From JAFGPJ01 sp964439135 (lineage in GTDB: Bacteria; Planctomycetota; Phycisphaerae; Sedimentisphaerales; Anaerobacaceae), in the NCBI GenBank assembly GCA_964439135.1, contig CAYTNN010000142.1:1-12422 (forward strand): 12,422 bases of DNA, in the 5' to 3' direction. Within the stretch, counting starts at the first letter, position 1; every line of letters begins with the position of its first letter. This document shows, piece after piece, positions 6,996 through 12,422 of this stretch. The notes under the pieces are model-generated. The model saw nothing but the letters and a program-made list of their open reading frames with translations. It searched no databases and was not told the origin of the DNA. Made by a program: the position numbers and the translations under genes.

Positions 6996-7480
6996 TATAA
7001 AACTCCCTTATCCAAACGGACGGCTGCGAGAGCGACCACATCGACGTCGCTGCGATCGATCAGGCCGTCGCCGTTAATGTCCCACTCGGTTTCAGCAGGG
7101 CCGGCGGATTCGATGTTCTTCGCTAATTTGAAAGCATCGAGAATGTCCACTCGGCCGTTTCGGTCGATATCGGCAGCCTGTGTTTTGCTGAGTAAAAAAC
7201 GATCCGTTGTTGGAGTGGTCTGCTTTGTGAGGTCCAGACTGAAGGCAAGAATAATAACCGCAGCCGCGGCGGCAATCCGCCAGGCCCAGTGGATTCGCAG
7301 GAGTCTGCCTTTGCCGGATTTTATGCCCGCAAAGTGCTTATGGGCCCGGTCCATAACAGCACGGTCCACCTCGGGCGGCACTCCAACCTGCGGCTGAAAA
7401 AGGGTGTTCAAATCAGCCGAAAGCTTCGAAGGAATCCCCAAATCCATATCCTCATCAAAATGTTCTTTTCTTTTAGCCAT
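6995..7480 (-). CDS. Membrane-anchored type I dockerin protein
   Basis: The protein has 161 residues from the ATG at 7480. That start has GGAG nine bases upstream; the alternatives at 7495 (ATG) and 7516 (TTG) lack a good ribosome binding site. Residues 1-63 are hydrophilic and probably cytoplasmic, with the stretch 'VPPEVDRAVMDRAHKHF'. Residues about 64-82 form one membrane helix (WAWRIAAAAAVIILAFSL). After the helix come two calcium-binding dockerin loops: D104-x-D106-x-N108-G-x-x-D112 and D134-x-N136-x-D138-G-x-x-D142. The dockerin should face the periplasm. I recall this N-terminal segment, helix and dockerin as a common planctomycete family often found beside an ECF sigma factor. Here a two-component system sits upstream instead. 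The gene overlaps the cohesin-like gene by one base. Confidence 0.82.
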   Translation of the reverse strand: MAKRKEHFDEDMDLGIPSKLSADLNTLFQPQVGVPPEVDRAVMDRAHKHFAGIKSGKGRLLRIHWAWRIAAAAAVIILAFSLDLTKQTTPTTDRFLLSKTQAADIDRNGRVDILDAFKLAKNIESAGPAETEWDINGDGLIDRSDVDVVALAAVRLDKGVL

Positions 7481-7529
7481 AATTCGTTGCTCCATTATGT
7501 TAAGGGAGCCAACCAACCAAAAGGTTCAA

Positions 7530-7559
7530 ATTATTTGAGGATTTTTTTTAAATTTTCAA
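7530..7559 (-). promoter_or_regulatory. Possible internal promoter for the dockerin-cohesin-VWA genes
   Basis: On the minus strand TTGAAA (7554-7559) and AATAAT (7530-7535) are separated by 18 bases that include an A8 tract. It lies in the 120-base gap after the histidine kinase stop. If active, the three downstream genes could be expressed apart from the two-component genes. Low sequence complexity here makes chance matches likely. Confidence 0.28.
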
Positions 7560-7600
7560 ATTTTATGGTGCCCCTCCGTGATTGCTCTTAAAAGAACGGA

Positions 7601-9544
7601 CTATATTCGAGTCGCCAGGGCTACTCTGAATATCGCGCCGGTGGGCTTTGCGCCGATGATTTCCACGAAGCCGTTGTGGGCCTCGGCGAACTTTTTCACC
7701 AAGGCAAGTCCCAGACCCGTCCCGGTGGTTTCCCGTGTTGACTCGGCTGCCGGGCGATAGAATTGCTCGAATATCTTGTTTCGCTGCCGGTGCGGGACGC
7801 CGGGACCGTGATCTTCGACCTCGATTACAGTGAATTTCCCATCGGTTTTGGTCCGGACGGTAATCGTTTTGTCCTCAGCGCCGGCGGCATACTTGATTGC
7901 ATTGTCCAGCAGGTTCACAACGATCTGCGTTACGGCGTCGGCGTCGAAAATCGCCTGCTCGATTTGGCCCGGCTCGGTCCGTATCGAAAAGCCCTTCTGC
8001 ACGGCATAAGGCCTCATCATCTCGACCACGTTCGCGACGCACTTGTTGATGTCACCTGCATTGAAGGCGTATTTTTTTCGTCCCTTCTGGATCCGCGAGA
8101 AGTCCAGCACGTTCTCTATCAGCCGGCTGAGCCTTTCGCTTTCCTGCCGCATATTCCCGTAATATTCGACGGCCTTGTCCTGCGATTTGACCCAGTTCTT
8201 CTCCAGCATCTCAGCGTACATTCGAATGCTGGTCAGCGGCGTTCTCAATTCGTGCGAGACGGCTGAGATGAAATCGTCCTTTTTCTGTGCCAGCCTGATT
8301 TGTGCAGTGGCGTTGCGCCATAGGCTTGCCAGCCCCAGCGAGACCGCCAAAAGCACAATCGCAATGATGCTGAAATACCAGATTCGCAGGTGACGGATTT
8401 CTTTGCCGATCCAGCCGGGGTCGATTTCTTTAAGGTTCAGGACCAAATCGCCAAAGCCAAAATTCAGGATGGCGGCGTGGGCGATGTCCCCGTTGTCACG
8501 GGCATTTTCTCTCGGCGATAATTCAAAACTCATGCCCTTGCGCATGAATCGCGATGCGGAATCCTCTATCTGCTCGATAAGCATTTTCTCATTGAGCTGG
8601 AAGCCCTGCAGCAAGTGCCTGTCTTCAATTTGAACGTGACGCAGCAGGAACACCTGCCCGCCGAAGATGGATTCGGCCTGTTGCGAAGCGGAGTCTCCGC
8701 CGGGGACGACCACTGGAAAAAACGGTTCGATGCGCACCTGAACCGTCTCGGTTTGACTTTCGTCAGGGCTCATTGTTTGCTGTTCGTATTGATCTGCCAT
8801 CTGCTCGGCCTGGGCTGCTAATTCCTGAGTTTGCTGCTGTGACTGAGCAGCCTCGTTCGAAAGAACATTCTGCTCGAAAACCTCTCGCCTTTGCCGGATT
8901 ACCTTTGTCTTTTGGCCTTTGCTTTGCAGGGACTCGATGGGATAACTTTGGGACGATTTACCCTTCTGAGCTACCTTCTTATTGAACTGATCCTGCCCGA
9001 CGGTTTCCGGCTCCTTCGGCGGCGCGATACTGCTTCGGCTATAAAAATTCATCTTCAGGGAACCGGGTGTAGTTCCGCTAAGCGCCGGCAGCAGGTTTAT
9101 CTCGATGTTTTTCCTGTTCGATATAGCTTCGGCATACAGCTCGTTATCGGATTCGGTCAGATCCTGTCTTTGATTGACGTTATCGTTTGGCGTGATGACG
9201 CTGCCGTCCGGCTCGATTTGAAAATTGCCGTAGGCCAGTCCCTGCTCCAGACGGCCGGCCAGCGGGCTGCGCAACACGGGCATTTGCTGCCGGCCGGGCG
9301 CGACATTCTCCGGCACAAAGTAATATTGATAATCCGTGTACGGGCGGCTTTGCTCGGTCTGCATGAATTCATCGAGCCTGCGCGTGACATCTTGCCTGAT
9401 TTGTTCGGCGACGGCGGCGAATTCGCCCAGGCGAGCGCCTTGCAGACCCTGCGCCCGTATCCGGATTGAGTGGTATCCCATCCAGGCCAGCCCGCAAAGG
9501 GCCGCAAGAATGATTACTGATAATATGATGAGCCGTTTATACAT
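7601..9544 (-). CDS. Sensor histidine kinase with large periplasmic domain
   Basis: The protein has 647 residues. Membrane helices lie at about 5-22 and 388-408 and enclose a periplasmic sensor of about 365 residues. The sensor includes a glutamine-rich, probably coiled-coil stretch (about 224-262) and no known sensor fold that I recognise. HisKA follows at about 421-485 with phosphoacceptor H431 in SHELRTPL. The ATPase domain has the N box (N548 in NLLDNAIKY), the G1 box (D578-x-G580-x-G582) and the G2 box (G608-x-G610-x-G612). No HAMP domain is visible; only about 12 residues separate the second helix from HisKA. The gene starts three bases after the response regulator stop, so they form one operon and surely one phosphorelay. 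The unusual part is the size and composition of the sensor. Signal unknown. Confidence 0.93.
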   Translation of the reverse strand: MYKRLIILSVIILAALCGLAWMGYHSIRIRAQGLQGARLGEFAAVAEQIRQDVTRRLDEFMQTEQSRPYTDYQYYFVPENVAPGRQQMPVLRSPLAGRLEQGLAYGNFQIEPDGSVITPNDNVNQRQDLTESDNELYAEAISNRKNIEINLLPALSGTTPGSLKMNFYSRSSIAPPKEPETVGQDQFNKKVAQKGKSSQSYPIESLQSKGQKTKVIRQRREVFEQNVLSNEAAQSQQQTQELAAQAEQMADQYEQQTMSPDESQTETVQVRIEPFFPVVVPGGDSASQQAESIFGGQVFLLRHVQIEDRHLLQGFQLNEKMLIEQIEDSASRFMRKGMSFELSPRENARDNGDIAHAAILNFGFGDLVLNLKEIDPGWIGKEIRHLRIWYFSIIAIVLLAVSLGLASLWRNATAQIRLAQKKDDFISAVSHELRTPLTSIRMYAEMLEKNWVKSQDKAVEYYGNMRQESERLSRLIENVLDFSRIQKGRKKYAFNAGDINKCVANVVEMMRPYAVQKGFSIRTEPGQIEQAIFDADAVTQIVVNLLDNAIKYAAGAEDKTITVRTKTDGKFTVIEVEDHGPGVPHRQRNKIFEQFYRPAAESTRETTGTGLGLALVKKFAEAHNGFVEIIGAKPTGAIFRVALATRI

Positions 9545-9547
9545 TTG

Positions 9548-10252
9548 CTATCCACTACTTTCGTATTTATAGCCCGCACCGCGGACGGTTTTTATAATTT
9601 GCGGCTCGGCGGCGTCCCGCTCGATCTTGCTCCTGAGCTTGGCGATGTGCATATCGACCGTCCGTGTGCCTAATTCGCTCATCGTCTCGTTCCAGACTTC
9701 TTTGTAGAGTTCCTCCCTGCTGATAATCCGGTTCGGATTCGCGGCGAAGAACTGTATGATTGCCGCTTCGCGCTTGCTGATCTCTATATCTTTGCCTTCG
9801 CGCCTAACTTTTAAGGCTGGAATGTCAACGTCCAGATCCGCAAATTGAAATGTCTGCCCGACGGCGCGTGCCGGGTCGGTTCGCCTCAGCACCGCGTTGA
9901 TTCGTGCCAGCAGCTCTTCGAGCGAGAACGGCTTGGTGATATAATCGTCGGCGCCCAGATTCAACCCGGCGACTTTCTCTTTCTCCTGCCCCTTAGCGGT
10001 CAGCATGATAATCGGGGTCTGCAAACCATCGCCACGCCATTTGGAGCATAGTTGCTCGCCGCTGATTTTCGGGAGCATCAAATCGAGCAGAATCAAATCG
10101 AACCGTCGCCCGGCAACAGTACGCTCGGCTTCGAGCCCGTCGGCTGCCTCGGTAACTTCGAAGTTGTGAAACTCCAAAAAGTCCGCCAGGGCCGAGCGAA
10201 TCTTCTCTTCGTCTTCAACTACCAATATGGATTCTTTTTCTTCCATAGTCAC
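9548..10252 (-). CDS. OmpR/PhoB-family response regulator
   Basis: The protein has 234 residues. The receiver domain (about 8-122) has the acidic pair E13/D14, phosphoacceptor D57 in LILLDLMLP, T85 and K107. The winged-helix DNA-binding domain (about 136-230) ends in the typical TRTVDMHIAKLRSKI and TVRGAGYKY motifs. It would be phosphorylated by the kinase encoded next. The given start is a GTG, five bases from GGAG (complement of 10258-10261). The ATG at 10246, two codons in, is 11 bases from it and equally possible. Upstream is a perfect TATAAT (10269-10274) with an 11-base tandem repeat at the -35 position, which suggests autoregulation. The sequence is closest in style to PhoB/PhoP-type regulators, but a phosphate role is not shown. 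Confidence 0.94.
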   Translation of the reverse strand: MTMEEKESILVVEDEEKIRSALADFLEFHNFEVTEAADGLEAERTVAGRRFDLILLDLMLPKISGEQLCSKWRGDGLQTPIIMLTAKGQEKEKVAGLNLGADDYITKPFSLEELLARINAVLRRTDPARAVGQTFQFADLDVDIPALKVRREGKDIEISKREAAIIQFFAANPNRIISREELYKEVWNETMSELGTRTVDMHIAKLRSKIERDAAEPQIIKTVRGAGYKYESSG

Positions 10253-10268
10253 ATTTGCTCCTATGTAT

Positions 10269-10297
10269 ATTATAGGCTATATCGACGCCGATGTTTT
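10269..10297 (-). promoter_or_regulatory. Response-regulator promoter, -35 replaced by tandem repeat
   Basis: On the minus strand there is a perfect TATAAT at 10269-10274. At 17-base spacing the -35 position (10292-10297) reads AAAACA, a poor match, and falls inside the tandem repeat at 10291-10312. This is the layout of promoters that need an OmpR/PhoB-type activator. The start of transcription would be near 10262, giving a very short leader. Confidence 0.5.
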
Positions 10298-10312
10298 GTA
10301 AATGTTTTGTAA
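10291..10312. promoter_or_regulatory. Perfect 11-base tandem repeat, likely regulator box
   Basis: ATGTTTTGTAA occurs twice head to tail (10291-10301 and 10302-10312). On the minus strand each unit reads TTACAAAACAT. An 11-base period is that of PhoB and related winged-helix regulators, which bind tandem half-sites on one face of the helix. The box overlaps the -35 position of the regulator gene's promoter. Confidence 0.6.
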
Positions 10313-10327
10313 AAAAGCATCGCTGCT

Positions 10328-10345
10328 ATTTTACGTCCATTTTAC
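10328..10345. promoter_or_regulatory. Second direct repeat, 7 bases plus 4-base spacer
   Basis: ATTTTAC occurs at 10328-10334 and 10339-10345, again at an 11-base period. It differs in sequence from the first box but shares a TTTT-(G)-TA/AC core. It lies upstream of the -10 box of the plus-strand DUF4139 gene, so it may be a binding site for the same or another regulator. Confidence 0.45.
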
Positions 10346-10368
10346 CCATCTCTCAACCGGAACTATCG

Positions 10369-10374
10369 TATAAT
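10369..10374 (+). promoter_or_regulatory. Probable -10 box of the DUF4139 gene
   Basis: A perfect TATAAT lies 53 bases before the start codon. No good -35 hexamer is found 16-18 bases upstream, which fits activator dependence. A second TATAAT (10398-10403) is closer to the gene but also lacks a clear -35. The ribosome binding site AAGGAGG lies seven bases before the ATG at 10428. Confidence 0.42.
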
Positions 10375-10427
10375 TTATATAGTTCGAGAAACCAATATAT
10401 AATCTTTTTTTGTAAGGAGGAAACGAA

Positions 10428-12209
10428 ATGAAGTCAGTAAGCAAGAATCAAAAATGGCTGCATGGATTTATATCTCTTCTCGGAATCTGTATGATGTTTA
10501 TCATTCAGAACGATGCAGCGGCGAATGTCCCCGAGGCAGCACCGGCAAGCATGCCCGTCAAAGAAATTACCATTTTCAAGGACGGCCATGCCTTCGTTCT
10601 GCACGAAGGAAAGATGCCGGCCGGCACCGACGGCAATGTCACTATAGACTACCTGCCCAGGCCGATCATCGGAACGTTCTGGGCCTATTCGGCGGACGCT
10701 AATGCCAAACTCACCGGCGTCGTCTCTCATAAACGCGTCGTCCCGGTTAAAAGAACCGCGCTGACCATTCCCGAACTCATCGAGGGAAACATCGGTGCCA
10801 GGGTTCGCATTATCGAGGCGGGACTGGCCGCCTATGAGACCACCATTCTTGGGATTCCAACTCGAAGCACCGAAGAGCTCAGCAGTGCCGAACCTCCGGG
10901 AAGCCCGGAAAAGCTGCCGCAGCGAGGCAGCATCGTTCTGCTGAAATTCGAAGGCGGCGTCAAAGCTGTTCCTATCAGCCGGATTCAGGAAGTGACTTTT
11001 CTCGATGAGCCTAAGCTGCAACTGGCCGGCGAGCAGTTCCGGGATATGATGACGCTCAAACTCGACTGGGGCAGACGCAAGCCTGAACGGGATGTAGATG
11101 TCGGCATGGTCTATGTTCAGCGGGGGATTCGCTGGATTCCCAACTATCGAATCGATATCGACGGCAAGGGCAACGCCACCGTCAAACTTCAGGCGACCAT
11201 CATCAACGAGCTGGCGGACGTCGAGGATGTCAAAGCTCACCTCGTGATTGGCGTACCGAAGTTCGCATTCGAGAACACGCCGGACCCGATATCGCTTCAG
11301 CAGACGGTGGCACAGCTTTCAAGACATTTCCGTCCCGACAGCCAGGCCGCCTACGCCTTTTCCAATATGATTATGACCCAGGCCGCGATGCCTGTACGCC
11401 GTGCCGAGGTCCCGGCCGGCAATGACGGTAACGTGCTCGACCTCGGCCCCGACGTTGCCGGCTCCGGGAAGAACGAGGACCTGTACATCTTCACGCTGGA
11501 GCACGTCACCCTTAAAAAAGGTCAGCGGATGGTCGTGCCGGTTGCCGAATATGAGCTGAAATACCGGGACGTTTTCGTGCTCGACCTTCCGTTCGGACCG
11601 CCGCCGGAGGTTCGGCACAATTTAAACAGCGAGCAGCAGACCAAACTGGCGCAGCTTTACTATTCGCCGAAGGTAATGCACAAGATACGTCTTGCCAATA
11701 GCGCCAAATGCCCGCTGACGACCGCACCGGCACTAATCCTTCGTCAGGGCAGCATCATCGCGCAGGGCATGATGACCTACACAGCAGTCGGAGCTTCGAG
11801 TGACCTTGAGCTGACGGTCGCCGTGGATATTGCCGTTGAGAAGCTCGACAATGAAACCGACCGCATTGGCGATGCAGTCAAATGGGATAACAATACTTAC
11901 GCCCGCAGTAATCTGACCGGGACCATCCATCTTACAAACCGCCGCTCTGATACGGTCAGTCTGGAAATCCGCCGGTCCGTGCTCGGCAATATCGACAGCG
12001 CCGGCCACGAAGGATCAATCAAGCACCTTGGCAGGCATGAGGGCGGATGGATGGATCCGAACAGCCGGCCATTCTGGTGGGGTTGGTACAATTGGCCATA
12101 CTGGTGGTACCACTTCAACGCCGTCGGTCGTGTGACATGGGAATGCGAGCTCAAGCCCGGCAAAGAAATCGAACTTCAGTATAAGTGGCATTATTTCTGG
12201 CGCCGGTAA
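10428..12209 (+). CDS. Secreted DUF4139-type protein with tryptophan-rich C-terminus
   Basis: The protein has 593 residues. Residues about 1-32 are a signal peptide with a hydrophobic core (FISLLGICMMFII) and an AAA cleavage region. The mature start (VKEITIFKDGHAFVLHEGKM) and the later block 'VYVQRGIRWIPNYRIDI' with 'ATIINELADVEDVKAHLVIG' are typical of DUF4139 proteins, a beta-rich family of unknown biochemical function that includes the mucoidy-inhibitor-like MuiA group. No coiled coil, common in that group, is visible here. The last 53 residues hold ten tryptophans, seven of them at 541-560. The start is certain: AAGGAGG seven bases upstream. It diverges from the response regulator across a region with regulator-like repeats, so it is a likely target. 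Periplasmic or surface location is expected. Confidence 0.85.
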   Translation: MKSVSKNQKWLHGFISLLGICMMFIIQNDAAANVPEAAPASMPVKEITIFKDGHAFVLHEGKMPAGTDGNVTIDYLPRPIIGTFWAYSADANAKLTGVVSHKRVVPVKRTALTIPELIEGNIGARVRIIEAGLAAYETTILGIPTRSTEELSSAEPPGSPEKLPQRGSIVLLKFEGGVKAVPISRIQEVTFLDEPKLQLAGEQFRDMMTLKLDWGRRKPERDVDVGMVYVQRGIRWIPNYRIDIDGKGNATVKLQATIINELADVEDVKAHLVIGVPKFAFENTPDPISLQQTVAQLSRHFRPDSQAAYAFSNMIMTQAAMPVRRAEVPAGNDGNVLDLGPDVAGSGKNEDLYIFTLEHVTLKKGQRMVVPVAEYELKYRDVFVLDLPFGPPPEVRHNLNSEQQTKLAQLYYSPKVMHKIRLANSAKCPLTTAPALILRQGSIIAQGMMTYTAVGASSDLELTVAVDIAVEKLDNETDRIGDAVKWDNNTYARSNLTGTIHLTNRRSDTVSLEIRRSVLGNIDSAGHEGSIKHLGRHEGGWMDPNSRPFWWGWYNWPYWWYHFNAVGRVTWECELKPGKEIELQYKWHYFWRR

Positions 12210-12227
12210 GGGAAAAAAACAAACCGC

Positions 12228-12248
12228 GTGGGCAGGAAGCCTGCCCAC
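12228..12248. repeat. Perfect 9-base hairpin between adjacent genes
   Basis: GTGGGCAGG (12228-12236) and CCTGCCCAC (12240-12248) form a perfect stem with a 3-base loop, AAG. TTTTT follows only after ten bases (12259-12263), so it is at best a weak terminator. It lies 18 bases after the DUF4139 stop and 29 before the next start. It may be an attenuator, an mRNA-stabilising hairpin, or a copy of an interspersed palindromic repeat. Confidence 0.6.
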
Positions 12249-12277
12249 CCTACAAAACTTTTTGAAAGGATCTTAAA

Positions 12278-12422
12278 ATGAAAAAGTTAATGCAAACAAT
12301 TATGTTCAGCCTTTTGGTATTGCAGGCAAATCTGGTTTTCGCCGACATTTCACCTGTCAGTCAGTTGAGGCTCGATGCAGCAATGGGGCAGCCTGTCATG
12401 TTAGCTCACAAAAAGCAGGTCG
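12278..12422 (+). CDS. Start of a secreted protein, truncated by the window end
   Basis: Only 48 codons are present. Residues 1-22 are a signal peptide (MKKLMQTIMFSLLVLQ, then VFA-D). The start has AAAGGA seven bases upstream. The mature start 'LRLDAAMGQPVMLAHKKQV' resembles the beginning of bacterial secreted VWA-domain proteins in which a MIDAS motif follows within about 50 residues, but that region is not in view, so the family is a guess. Spacing and orientation suggest an operon with the DUF4139 gene. Confidence 0.75.
   Translation, partial: MKKLMQTIMFSLLVLQANLVFADISPVSQLRLDAAMGQPVMLAHKKQV

Noticed and set aside
10434..11240. 268-codon minus-strand frame
   Set aside because: Opposite the DUF4139 gene, which has a signal peptide, a perfect ribosome binding site and family motifs.

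Overview
The window looks like chromosomal DNA of a Planctomycetota bacterium, most likely class Phycisphaerae or a relative. The basis is a set of secreted proteins typical of that group: a membrane-anchored type I dockerin, a cohesin-like protein, a VIT-VWA protein with a pseudopilin-like N-terminus, a DUF4139 protein, and a zinc-ribbon protein with a glycine-rich tail. This placement rests on recalled family distribution and was not checked by a search.

Layout. Positions 1-1434 are mostly non-coding and relatively AT-rich. They hold small palindromes, two short doubtful ORFs, and a candidate structured small RNA at about 1174-1275 with its own promoter and a U7 terminator. A large secreted protein of unknown function follows on the minus strand (1435-3294), with a strong promoter upstream and a nested-stem terminator downstream. 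Divergent from it is a zinc-ribbon gene (3637-4153) that appears to carry a one-base frameshift in an A6 run. Its apparent 497-residue reading frame is mostly antisense to the next gene.

From 10252 down to 4195 a minus-strand block runs in the order response regulator, histidine kinase, dockerin membrane protein, cohesin-like secreted protein, VIT-VWA protein. The last three are joined by one-base TAATG stop/start overlaps, so they are almost certainly translated as a unit. Divergent from the response regulator is a plus-strand DUF4139 protein (10428-12209), followed by the start of another secreted protein that runs off the window.

How the parts may work together (inference). The two-component system senses something in the envelope through a large periplasmic domain. 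The 175-base divergent region between the regulator and the DUF4139 gene contains two sets of tandem repeats with an 11-base period, the architecture bound by PhoB/OmpR-type regulators. One set sits at the -35 position of the regulator's own promoter. The other lies just upstream of a -10 box for the DUF4139 gene. The likely regulated output is an envelope module in which a membrane-bound dockerin could capture the secreted cohesin-like protein, with the VIT-VWA and DUF4139 proteins acting in the same compartment.
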